Source: Cryobacterium breve (lineage in GTDB: Bacteria > Actinomycetota > Actinomycetes > Actinomycetales > Microbacteriaceae). From it: a stretch of 64,000 nt of DNA. The notes under the pieces were generated by a model, which ran no database searches, was not told the DNA's origin, and worked only from the letters and a program-made list of their open reading frames with translations. The stretch is taken from contig NZ_CP075584.1 of NCBI RefSeq assembly GCF_027594785.1, positions 1,240,001 to 1,304,000 on the forward strand, in the 5' to 3' direction. Numbering within the stretch: the stretch's first letter is position 1; the number at the start of each line of letters is the position of its first letter. Positions 49,638-58,128 of the stretch are shown piece by piece. Both the position numbers and the translations under genes were made by a program.

Positions 49638-49749
49638 GAAGTTCGCTGCTAACTGCTCACTCGGCGTGAACGGATCGGACGGGCCAAACGGGTCGAGCGA
49701 GTGGTGCGGGCCGTGCGCGTCAGCTGACCCGCACGACCCGCAGGCTCCC

Positions 49750-51078
49750 CTACTTGTTGACGGGGATCGACTGCGCCGTCATGGCCGCAATCGTAGCCGT
49801 CTGCCCGGTCTTCAGGGCATCGATCAGGGTGCCCTTCTTGGTGACCGCAGCCTTGAATCCGTCCGAGACGTCGTTGTACGTCTGCGTCATGGTCGGGCCC
49901 CAGGTGAAGTCGGGCGAGACCTGCGAGGATGCCTTCGAGAAGACGTCGTAGATGGCCTGGCCACCGTAGAAGTCGACTCCGGCCTTGAGCGCGGGCAGTT
50001 CGAGGCCGGACTTGGCCGCCGGGTACAGGTTGGCGGACTTGTTCAGCAGGGTGAGCGCCTCATCGGAGGTGTTCAGCCAGAGCGCGAACTTCGCGGCCTC
50101 ATAGGGGTGCTTCGATCCCTTGAAGACGGCGGTCGAGGATCCGCCCCAGTTGCCGCTGGCCTTGTCGCCGGCAGCCCACTGCGGGGACTCGGCGACGGCC
50201 CACTTGCCGGCCGTGTCGGGGGCACCGCTCGCGATGGAGTTTGCGCCCCAGGCTGCGGAGTTCCAGGTCCAGTCACTGCCGGTGTTGTAGGCGTTGTTCC
50301 ACTCGTCGGTCCACGGCGGGTTGGTCGAGACGAGGTCCCGGTCGATCAGGTCCTGCCAGTATGCGGCCACCTTGGCGGTGGTCGGGTCGGTCAGGTTGAC
50401 GGTCCAGTTGGTACCGTCGTTCTTGAACCAAGTGCCGCCGGCCTGCCAGACGAGTCCGGCGAACTGGTTGATGTCGCTCTGGGAGAAGTTGGTGATGTAG
50501 CCGCCGGTCGCGCGGATCTTCTCTGCGGCGGCGGTGTACTCGGCCCAGGTGGTCGGGATGGCGATGTTGTTCGCCTTGAACAGGTCGGCGCGGTAGAACA
50601 TGGCCATGGGGCCGGCGTCCTGCGGGATCGCGTACACGGACTTGTCCTCGCCGAAGTTGACCTGTCCCCAGGTCCAGTCGACGAAGTCCTTCTTCGCATC
50701 GAGCACGCCGGCGCAGGCGGCGAGGTCGGTCAGGCCGTCCTGTACCCGGAAGTTCGGGAGCGCGTCGTACTCGATCTGGCCGAGGTCGGGCGCGTTGCCG
50801 GCCTTGAGCTGGTTGAAGAAGTTCTGGTAGGTGCCGCCGTTACCGTTCGGGCCGGTCTGCACCTTCACCTGGATGTCGGGGTTCGCCTTGTTCCAGACCG
50901 CCACGGCGTCATCCATGCCGGGGACCCAGGTGGTGAAGGTGAGGTCGACCTTGCCGGTGGACGGTGCGCAGGCTGCGGCAGCGGTGTCGGAGCTAGTGGT
51001 CGAGGCGGAGCAGCCGGTCAGGGCAACCGAAGCTGCGGCGAGCAGGGCAACGGCGACCGCTCTTTTCTTCATTCGCAT
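49750..51078 (-). CDS. ABC sugar-transporter substrate-binding lipoprotein
   Basis: 442 residues. Signal peptide MRMKKRAVAVALLAAASVAL with lipobox LTGC, then an extracellular solute-binding family 1 fold: LTFTTWVPGMDDAVAVWNKA, NQLKAGNAPDLGQIEYDALP, YAIPQDAGPMAMFYRADLFK and NWGGSSTAVFKGSKHPYEAA. It lies between two GH genes and two permease genes, so the ligand is likely a galactoside or galacto-oligosaccharide. No ATPase gene is nearby; a shared MsiK-type ATPase elsewhere is usual in actinobacteria. Confidence 0.93.
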   Translation of the reverse strand: MRMKKRAVAVALLAAASVALTGCSASTTSSDTAAAACAPSTGKVDLTFTTWVPGMDDAVAVWNKANPDIQVKVQTGPNGNGGTYQNFFNQLKAGNAPDLGQIEYDALPNFRVQDGLTDLAACAGVLDAKKDFVDWTWGQVNFGEDKSVYAIPQDAGPMAMFYRADLFKANNIAIPTTWAEYTAAAEKIRATGGYITNFSQSDINQFAGLVWQAGGTWFKNDGTNWTVNLTDPTTAKVAAYWQDLIDRDLVSTNPPWTDEWNNAYNTGSDWTWNSAAWGANSIASGAPDTAGKWAVAESPQWAAGDKASGNWGGSSTAVFKGSKHPYEAAKFALWLNTSDEALTLLNKSANLYPAAKSGLELPALKAGVDFYGGQAIYDVFSKASSQVSPDFTWGPTMTQTYNDVSDGFKAAVTKKGTLIDALKTGQTATIAAMTAQSIPVNK

Positions 51079-51165
51079 GTGTCTTCTTCTTTTCTCTTGG
51101 GAAAGGAACCGTCCGGCGTTCCGGGCGGGTGGTGCTGTGGGTGATGCGGAGGTGAAGTGGGGGGG

Positions 51166-52098
51166 CTACTTGACCGAGCCGGCGCTGAGGCCGTTCCGCC
51201 AGAAGCGTTGAAGGAGCAGGAAGATGATGATGAGCGGGATGATCGACAGCAGCGCGCCGATGAGCACGTAGTCGCGCAGCACGGGGATCTGGTTGACCTG
51301 CGAGTTCCAGCCGTAGAGCCCGAGAGTGACCGGGAACAGCGTCTCGTCGCGCAGCATGATCAGCGGCAGGAAGAAGTTGTTCCAGATCGCGACGAACTGG
51401 AAGAGGAACACGGTGACCAGGGCGGGCACCATCATCCGCACCGAAACGGTGAAGAAGGTGCGCACCTCGCCGGCCCCGTCGAGGCGCGCGGCCTCGATCA
51501 GTTCGTCCGGCACGCTCGCCGAGGCGTAGATGCGGGCGAGGTAAACCCCGAACGGGCTGACGAGGCTCGGCAGGAACACCGACCAGAACGTGTTGGTGAG
51601 GCTGATCTGGCTGAAGATCAGGAACAGCGGCAGCGCCAGGGCCGTTGCGGGAACGAGCACCCCGCCGAGCACGACGTTGAAGATGAGTTCGCGTCCGGGG
51701 AACCGGTACTTGGCGAGGGCGTAGCCGCACATGCCGGCGATGATCGTTCCGACCAGGGCGCCGAGCCCGGCGTACAGCGCGCTGTTGAGCATCCATTTGA
51801 GGTAGACGCCGTCGCGGTAGCTGACCAGGGCGCCGATGTTCTGGAACAGGGAGAAGTCCGCGAACCAGAGCGGGTTCGTGCCGGTGAACTGGGCGCGGTC
51901 CTTCGTGGCGGCGACGAGCAGCCACCAGACCGGCACCAGGAAGTAGAGCGTGAAGACGCCCATCACGATCATGGCGCTGGCCCGGGCGAACGGGCTCTCG
52001 CGCTGGGCACGGGGCGGCTTCGCGGTCGAGGGGCGGATGCCGCGGGCCGGGCCGCCGGCACCGGTGGACGTCTCGGGGGTGGGGACCAGGGTGCTCAC
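51166..52098 (-). CDS. carbohydrate ABC transporter permease, MalG type
   Basis: 310 residues, six membrane segments. The EAA loop IEAARLDGAGEVRTFFTVSV contacts the ATPase; C-terminal LLQRFWRNGLSAGSVK is the MalG-type end (G-x-x-x-G-x-V-K). The GTG start at 52098 overlaps the stop of the MalF-type gene (GTGA). Works with the binding protein downstream. Confidence 0.93.
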   Translation of the reverse strand: MSTLVPTPETSTGAGGPARGIRPSTAKPPRAQRESPFARASAMIVMGVFTLYFLVPVWWLLVAATKDRAQFTGTNPLWFADFSLFQNIGALVSYRDGVYLKWMLNSALYAGLGALVGTIIAGMCGYALAKYRFPGRELIFNVVLGGVLVPATALALPLFLIFSQISLTNTFWSVFLPSLVSPFGVYLARIYASASVPDELIEAARLDGAGEVRTFFTVSVRMMVPALVTVFLFQFVAIWNNFFLPLIMLRDETLFPVTLGLYGWNSQVNQIPVLRDYVLIGALLSIIPLIIIFLLLQRFWRNGLSAGSVK

Positions 52099-53064
52099 TT
52101 GGCTTCCTTCCGCTGGGTGAACTTGAGGAACGTGAACGAGAGCACGAAGGTGGCCAGGGCCAGCACCACCGAGAACGCGGCCGCGAGGTTGACGTTGGGG
52201 ATCGACGAGGTCGTGTACACGGTGAGGTTCGGGGTGAACGTGCTCGTCACGGCGGAGCCTGAAGCTCCGGAACACCTGCGGCTCGGCGAGGAGTTGCAGG
52301 GTGCCGATGATGGAGAAGATCGCGGTGAGCACGATCGCGGGCATGATCAGCGGGATCTTCACCGACCAGGCGATGCGCAGCTGCCCGGCGCCGTCGAGGC
52401 GGGCGGCCTCGTAGAGCTCGGCCGGGATGGCCAGGAGCGCCGAGTAGATGATCAGCATGTTGTAGCCGACGTAGACCCAGGTGACGACGTTCGCGATCGC
52501 CCAGAGCACGAGGTCGGCGGAGAGGAAGTTGACGTTCTGGGTGACCGCGCTGAACGGCGACAGGTTCGGGGAGTAGAGGTAGCCCCACATGATCGCGGCG
52601 ATGACACCGGGGACAGCGTATGGCACGAAGAAGGCGAGCCTGAAGAACTTCTTGCCGCGCACGAGCGGGGAGTCGAGCAGCAGCGCGAACAGCAGCGCGA
52701 GTCCGAGCATGATCGGCACCTGCACGGCGCCGAAGGCGAGCACCCGGCCGACGGACTGCCAGAACGGGCCGTTCTGGAAGACCAGCACGTACTGGCTGAA
52801 GCCGCCGAAGACCTCACTGGCCGCGCCGAAGGTGCCCTCCCGCTTGATCACGAGCAGGGACTCGTAGATCGCGTAGCCGATCGGCACGAGGTAGAACAGG
52901 GCGAACAGGACGCCGAACGGGAGCACGAAGATCAGGATCGCGCGCTTGTGCTGCACGCGGGGCCTCGCGGGCCGCGGGCGGGTGCCGGGCTGTCTCGCGA
53001 GCCGGCGGGCCGTGCGGGCGTCGCCGCCCGGGGCATCCGTGAATCGGGCGGTGGAAGCGCTCAT
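52095..53064 (-). CDS. carbohydrate ABC transporter permease, MalF type (one break)
   Basis: About 322 residues after repair, six membrane segments: RAILIFVLPFGVLFALFYLV, FFVPYAVPGVIAAIMWGYLY, EAA loop YEAARLDGAGQLRIAWSVKI. The frame breaks at 52255-52261 (GAGCCTG); removing one base gives EPQVFRSFSSAVTSTFTPN and runs on into the last helix and KFTQRKEAK. The ATG overlaps the beta-galactosidase stop (ATGA). Confidence 0.9.
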
Positions 53065-55098
53065 GCTGCCGTGTCCTCTCTGATGACGCGCACGGCGCCG
53101 GCCGGTACGCGCACAATGCGGTCGACGGCGACGTCGGTGACGAGTTCGCGCCCGCTGGCTGCGATCTCGATCGTGCTGTGGCCGTGGTTGATGATGAAGA
53201 GGTAGCTGTGCGTCGCATCGGCGCGACGCACGACCTCGATCGAGCCGTCCGATTCCGGGCCGAGCGCGGTGACGTGCGCGGCCTGGGTGGCCGTGCGCAT
53301 CACCTCACGCAGGGCGTCGGAGTCGAGGGCGGTGGCCAGGTACCAGGCGGTGCCGCGGCCGAAGCTGTTGCGGGTGATCGCAGGGAAGCCCGGCAGGGGG
53401 CCGTCGAGATACCGGGCGACCGCGGTTGCGCCGTCGAGGTGCAGCCGCTCGGTCCAGAGCCCGGCGGCCGCACCGGAGTCGAGGCCGACCTGGCGGCCAG
53501 GCAAGAGCGGGGAGAATTCCTCCACGCGGATGCCGAGCAGCTCGCGGAACGCTCCGGGGTAGCCGCCCGGGCGCACCCGGTCGTCCTCGTCGACGATGCC
53601 GCTGAAGAAGGTCACGACCGCGTGACCGCCGTTCGCGACGTAGTCGCTGAGGTTCGCGGCATCCGCGTCGTTCACCAGGTAGAGCGTGGGCACGACGACG
53701 AGCCGGTACCGGCCCAGGTCTGCATCCGGGGCGACCACGTCGACGGTCACGCCGAGCCGGTGCAACGCCGTGTACGCGGCGTGCATCTGGCCGAGGTACT
53801 CCACGGAGTGCGAGGGCCGGGACTCACCGTCACCGGCCCACCACGCCTCCCAGCTGAAGATGATCGCGGCGTCGGCAACGACCCGGGTGCCGGCGACGTC
53901 GACGAGCCGGTCGAGTGTGGCACCGAGCGCGACGACCTCGCGCCAGAGTTCGGTGTCGGTGCCGGCGTGGGGAACGAGCGCGGAGTGGAATTTCTCCGAG
54001 CCCTGCAGCGAGGCCCGCCATTGGAAGAAGCAGACCGCGTCCGCGCCGCGAGCGACATGGGTCAGCGAGTTCCGGGTCAGCTCCCCCGGAGCCTTGGCGA
54101 GGTTGTGAGGCTGCCAGTTCACGGCGCCGGTCGCCTGCTCCATCAGCAGCCAGGGTGCCCCGCCGGCGAGCCCGCGGGTGAGGTCTGCGGCGAAGGAGAG
54201 CTCGGTGACGGGGTCGCCGAGGCGGTGGTCGAGGTAGTGGTCGTTGGCGATCACGTCGACCTCGGGGGCCCACTGCCAGTAGTCGAGGTTGCGGATGTGC
54301 GCGGTGACCATGAAGTTGGTGGTGACCGGCACCGCGCTGTGGCGGCGGATGATGTCGCGTTCGCTGTGGTAGTAGTCGAGCAGTTCGTCGGAGCCTGAAC
54401 CGGTGGAAGTCGAGAACCTGGCCGGGGTTGCGGCTCGAGAGGGTGAGGCGCGGTGTGAGGATCTCCGACCATTCGCCGTACTGCTGGCTCCAGAATGAGG
54501 TGCCCCAGGCCGCGTTGAGCGCGGCGATGGTGCCGTAGCGCGCCTGGAGCCAGCGCCGGAAGGCGACCGTGCTGTCTTCGTCGTAGCAGAGCGCGTTGTG
54601 GCAGCCGAGTTCGTTGGAGACGTGCCAGAGTGCGATCGCAGGGTGCCGGCCGTAGCGTTCGGCGACCTTCTCGACGAGGGCGAGGGCACGCTCGCGGAAC
54701 ACCGGCGAGCTCGGGCACCAGGCCTGGCGACCGCCGGGGTAACGGATGCTGCCGTCCTCGGTCTCCGGGAGGATCTCCGGGTGCAGCGTGGTGAGCCACG
54801 GCGGCGGCGAGGAAGTGCCGGTGCCGAGGTTGACCCGGATGCCGTTCGCGTGCAGCAAGTCGATGATCGTGTCGAGGTTGGCGAAGTCGTACTCCCCCGG
54901 CCGCGGCTCAATGTGGGACCAGCCGAAGATGTTGATCGCGACGAGGTCGACGCCGGCCTCGCGCATCAGCCGCATGTCCTCGGCCCACGTTTCGGGGCCC
55001 CACTGCTCGGGGTTGTAGTCGCACCCGTATGCGAGGCCGTCGTGGGCGAACGGGACCGCAGGGGCCGCCTCGTTCTGGACTGCTGCTCGCGCGTTCAT
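53061..55098 (-). CDS. beta-galactosidase, glycoside hydrolase family 42 (one break)
   Basis: About 678 residues after repair. GH42 layout: YGCDYNPEQWGPETWAEDMR, NIFGWSHIEPRPGEYDF, acid/base Glu in HVSNELGCHNALCYD, nucleophile Glu in WLLMEQATGAVNWQ, then the trimerisation/Rossmann-like domain (VVVPTLYLVNDADAANLSDY) and a C-terminal beta domain. Break at 54391-54397 (GAGCCTG); fix VLDFHRFSSDELLDYYHSE, the diagnostic GH42 stretch. ATG 55098 follows AGGGAG. First gene of a four-gene galactoside operon (beta-galactosidase, MalF, MalG, binding protein) with alpha-galactosidase behind; controlled from the divergent LacI region. Confidence 0.93.
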
Positions 55099-55139
55099 CG
55101 GCTCCCTGACGTCATTGGCACCGGCATCCGCCGGATGGT

Positions 55140-55155
55140 CTGTGAACGTGCACAG
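55140..55155. promoter_or_regulatory. LacI-type operator 1
   Basis: CTGTGAACGTGCACAG, a 16-bp palindrome of GalR/LacI type with central CG and arms CTGTG/CACAG, in the divergent gap 42 bases ahead of the beta-galactosidase start. An almost identical site lies 47 bp away. Confidence 0.75.
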
Positions 55156-55186
55156 AGCCGGCGGAAAAAAAGGCCGTACCGGTGAT

Positions 55187-55202
55187 CTGTGAACGTACAC
55201 AG
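55187..55202. promoter_or_regulatory. LacI-type operator 2
   Basis: CTGTGAACGTACACAG, differing from operator 1 at a single base. A 47-bp offset (about 4.5 turns) between paired sites suggests control of both divergent promoters, including autoregulation of the lacI-type gene. Confidence 0.75.
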
Positions 55203-55265
55203 AGTAAGTACGGATCGCGATCCGTGTCAAGGACCATTTCGCGAAACGGGCGATACAGTTATCGA

Positions 55266-56288
55266 ATGGTGACCAATCCGGGGCGGCGCAGACGTGCCAC
55301 GATCCACGATGTCGCCCTCGAGGCCGGGGTCTCGCGCGGCACCGTGAGCCGGGTCGTGAACGACGAGCCCTACGTGTCCGCCGAGGCGCGGATCGCGATC
55401 GAGGCCGCCATCGAGAAGGTCGGCTACGTGCCGAACACCGCCGCCCGCAACCTCGTCATGCAGCGCTCGCAGGCGATCGGTTTCATCGTGCACGAGCCAC
55501 ACTCGCTCTTCCTGGAAGACCCCAATATCGGCGAGATCCTGCTCGGGGCCAACGCCGCGCTGTCCCTCGCCGACTTCCAGATGGTCTGCCTCATCATCGA
55601 CTCCGAGCGGGACACCGACCGGGTCGCCCGGTACCTCAGCGGCGGCTTCGTCGACGGGGTCATCGTCGTGTCGGCTCGCAAGAATGACCCGATCACGCGC
55701 ATTATCGAGAAGCTGGGACTGCCGTCGGCGTTTGTCGGGCATCCGCCGGACCTGCGGCAACTGCCGTTCGTCGGCATCGACAACCGGAGCTCGGCGCGCG
55801 CGATCACGGACCGTCTGCTCGCCACCGGGCGCACGCGCGTCGGCATGATCGCTTCCGCCCTCGACCGCGACTCCGGTGCCGACCGTCTCGCCGGTTTCAC
55901 GGATGCCCTCGGCCCCCTGTTCGACCCGGCCCTCGTCGCCCGGGTGCCGTTCTACGCGTATGCCGATGGCGTCAAGGGCATGCGTGCGCTGCTCGCCGCC
56001 GAGCCCCATCTCGACGGGGTGTTCGCGGCATCCGATGCCGTTGCGGCGGGCGCACTCGAGGCGCTCCGCGAGGCGGGTCGCAGCGTTCCAGGAGACGTCG
56101 GCGTCGTCGGCTTCGACGACAGCGCCTGGGCGTTGCGTTGCCAGCCGCTGCTCTCGACCGTGCACCAGCCGGCCGCGGGCCTCGGCGAGCGGGCCGCGGA
56201 GTCGGTGCTCGCCCAGCTGCGCGGCGAAGAACCCGAGCTCGGCGGCATCCTGCTCACCACCCCGATCGTCTGGCGCGACTCCGCCTGA
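55266..56288 (+). CDS. LacI-family transcriptional repressor of the galactoside operon
   Basis: 340 residues. Helix-turn-helix and hinge: ATIHDVALEAGVSRGTVSRV and NTAARNLVMQRSQAIGFIV; then a periplasmic-binding-protein-like sensor domain (LGLPSAFVGHPPDLRQLPFV, GVFAASDAVAAGALEALREA, VGFDDSAWALRCQPLLSTV). Divergent from the beta-galactosidase operon with two operators between. Inducer is probably galactose or a galactoside. Confidence 0.93.
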   Translation: MVTNPGRRRRATIHDVALEAGVSRGTVSRVVNDEPYVSAEARIAIEAAIEKVGYVPNTAARNLVMQRSQAIGFIVHEPHSLFLEDPNIGEILLGANAALSLADFQMVCLIIDSERDTDRVARYLSGGFVDGVIVVSARKNDPITRIIEKLGLPSAFVGHPPDLRQLPFVGIDNRSSARAITDRLLATGRTRVGMIASALDRDSGADRLAGFTDALGPLFDPALVARVPFYAYADGVKGMRALLAAEPHLDGVFAASDAVAAGALEALREAGRSVPGDVGVVGFDDSAWALRCQPLLSTVHQPAAGLGERAAESVLAQLRGEEPELGGILLTTPIVWRDSA

Positions 56289-56321
56289 CCCGTCTGCCCC
56301 GCCCCGCACCCGTCGCTCTCC

Positions 56322-56390
56322 CTCGCGAGAGTACGTTTTTGGCCCTTTAAACCACGGGTTTAAAGGGCCAAAAGTGTACTCTCGCGGGAG
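56322..56390. repeat. long palindromic intergenic element, copy D (different core)
   Basis: Near-perfect inverted repeat spanning 69 bp: CTCGCGAGAGTAC ... TTGGCCCTTTAAACC on the left, mirrored by GGGTTTAAAGGGCCAA ... GTACTCTCGCG on the right. Between the convergent ends of the LacI gene and kduD, so it may serve as a terminator, but its sequence style resembles a dispersed palindrome family. Confidence 0.85.
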
Positions 56391-56407
56391 GTCGTGGCCT
56401 GGTTCGT

Positions 56408-56431
56408 GGAGCGGGAGCGGGAGCGGGAGCG
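56408..56431. repeat. hexamer tandem repeat GGAGCG, four units
   Basis: Four exact GGAGCG units just downstream of the kduD stop, next to the palindrome of copy D. Low complexity; no function apparent. Confidence 0.8.
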
Positions 56432-56443
56432 GGGGTGTGGCTG

Positions 56444-57211
56444 CTAGCGGCCGAGCCAGCCGCCGTCGACGGGGAGGACGATGCCGTTCACGTAGTCCGA
56501 GGCGGCGGATGCGAGGAAGACCGTCGCTCCGGCGAGGTCGGCGGGGGTGCCCCAGCGGGCGGCGGGGATCCGTTCGAGGATGGCGTCGGACCGGCCGGCA
56601 TCGTCCTGGAGGGCCTGGGTGTTGTCGGTCGCGAAGTACCCGGGGGCGATGGCGTTGACGTTGACGCCGAGCGGCGCCCACTCGTTGGAGAGGGCCTTGG
56701 TGAGTCCGGCGATCGCGGACTTCGAGGCCGTGTACCCGGGCACGTTGAGCCCACCCTGGAAGCTCAGCAGCGAGGCGGTGAAGATGATCTTGCCGTGTCC
56801 CTGCGCGATCATGGTGCGGCCGATCTCCCGGCTGAGCACGAACTGGCTCGAGAGGTTGACGGCGATCACGCGGTCCCACATCTCGTCGAGGTGCTCGGCG
56901 GCGGGCGCGCGGGCGATGGTGCCGGCGTTGTTGACGAGCACGTCGACCGGGCCGAGCGCCGTGATCTCGGCGGCGAGGGCGGTCACTGCGGCCCGGTCGG
57001 CGAAGTCGGCGTGCAGTGCGGTGAACCGGCGCCCGAGAGCGGTGACCGCGGTCTCGATCGCGCTGCCGTGTTCGGGCATCCTCGACGAGACGCCGACGAT
57101 GTCCGCCCCGGCCTCGGCGAGGGCGACGGCCATGGCGAAACCGATGCCGCGGCTCGCGCCGGTGACGACGGCGGTCTTGCCGCTGAGGTCGAAGAGATTC
57201 AGGACACTCAT
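56444..57211 (-). CDS. kduD: 2-dehydro-3-deoxy-D-gluconate 5-dehydrogenase (SDR family)
   Basis: 255 residues. Classical SDR: TAVVTGASRGIGFAMAVAL cofactor motif, NNAGTIARAPAAEHLDEMWD, catalytic Ser in TASLLSFQGGLNVPGYTASKS with YxxxK, and IAPGYFATDNTQALQ. GGLNVPGYTASKS is the KduD form. Reduces 2,5-diketo-3-deoxygluconate to KDG. Its ATG overlaps the stop of the IclR gene, in an operon with kduI. Confidence 0.9.
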   Translation of the reverse strand: MSVLNLFDLSGKTAVVTGASRGIGFAMAVALAEAGADIVGVSSRMPEHGSAIETAVTALGRRFTALHADFADRAAVTALAAEITALGPVDVLVNNAGTIARAPAAEHLDEMWDRVIAVNLSSQFVLSREIGRTMIAQGHGKIIFTASLLSFQGGLNVPGYTASKSAIAGLTKALSNEWAPLGVNVNAIAPGYFATDNTQALQDDAGRSDAILERIPAARWGTPADLAGATVFLASAASDYVNGIVLPVDGGWLGR

Positions 57212-58128
57212 GAGTTGTTTCCTAACGTTGTGGTCGCGAATGCGCTTCCCTGGTAGCCGAGGGCGTTGGAGATCGCGGCAGCGGCCTGCAGCAGGGGCCC
57301 GGACATCGCCTCGATCTGGGCGTCGGTGTGCTCGATCGAGAGCGTGGACACGCTGAGACCGTAGCGAACGGTTCCGGTGTGGTCGAAGAGGGGCGCCGCG
57401 ATGCAGGCGATTCCGGGCACGTTCTCGCCGCGGTCGCGGGCGGTGCCGCGCGAGCGCACGTCGGCGATCTCGCGGCGGAAGGCGTCCGGGTCGGTGATCG
57501 AGGCATCCGTCACCCGGGCGAGGCCGGCGCTTGCGATGATGCGGTCGACGGTGCCATCGGGATAGCTCGCGAGGATGACCTTGCCGATGCCGGTGGTGTG
57601 CAGCGGGGCGGCGTGGCCGACGCGGGACGGCATTGTGTACGGTTTGCGGGAGTCGCTGCGCATCACGTAGACGATCGAGTCGCCGGAGAGGTAGCCGATG
57701 TGGACGGTGCAGTCCACGGTGGCGACGAGGTCGTCGACGAAGGGTTGGGCGATCGCGGAGATGTCGATGCCGGCGAGCGCCCGGCCGGCGATCGCGAGGA
57801 GCGCCGGGCCCGGCAGGTAGCTGCCGGCCGGGTCGGTGGCGAGGAATCGCTGGGTCACGAGGGTCGCGAGCAGGCGGTGCACGGTGGCCTTGGGCAGGCC
57901 GGTCGCGGCGACGACGTCCGAGAATCTCGGATGCTCGAGGGCGGCCTCGAGCACAAGGAGGGTGCGCTCGGCGGCGCCGGCCGGGGCGGCGGGGTGCGCG
58001 GCGAGGTGCGCGGCGGCGTGCCCGGCGTCCGCCGGCGTTGACGAGGGCAGAACGGGCGCAACGTCCGAGGCGACCCGGACGGCGGCGGGGGCCGACGGCA
58101 TCCGCTCGCCGGCCAGGTCAGCGGTCAT
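57208..58128 (-). CDS. IclR-family regulator of the kduI/kduD operon
   Basis: 306 residues. An Ala-rich N-terminal leader of ~50 residues precedes the winged helix (ERTLLVLEAALEHPRFSDVV, TGLPKATVHRLLATLVTQRF) and the IclR sensor domain (SRVGHAAPLHTTGIGKVILA, GENVPGIACIAAPLFDHTGT). It shares start-stop overlaps with both kduI and kduD, so the operon encodes its own regulator. The palindrome AATGGAACTTAGTTCCATT ahead of kduI is the likely operator. Confidence 0.9.
   Translation of the reverse strand: MTADLAGERMPSAPAAVRVASDVAPVLPSSTPADAGHAAAHLAAHPAAPAGAAERTLLVLEAALEHPRFSDVVAATGLPKATVHRLLATLVTQRFLATDPAGSYLPGPALLAIAGRALAGIDISAIAQPFVDDLVATVDCTVHIGYLSGDSIVYVMRSDSRKPYTMPSRVGHAAPLHTTGIGKVILASYPDGTVDRIIASAGLARVTDASITDPDAFRREIADVRSRGTARDRGENVPGIACIAAPLFDHTGTVRYGLSVSTLSIEHTDAQIEAMSGPLLQAAAAISNALGYQGSAFATTTLGNNS

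Noticed and set aside
971-54397. Programmed ribosomal frameshifting at GAGCCTG as a regulatory system across many genes
   Set aside because: The motif occurs as often reversed as direct relative to the coding strand (nine and nine), and there is no slippery heptamer with a consistent phase. Ribosomes cannot read both orientations alike.
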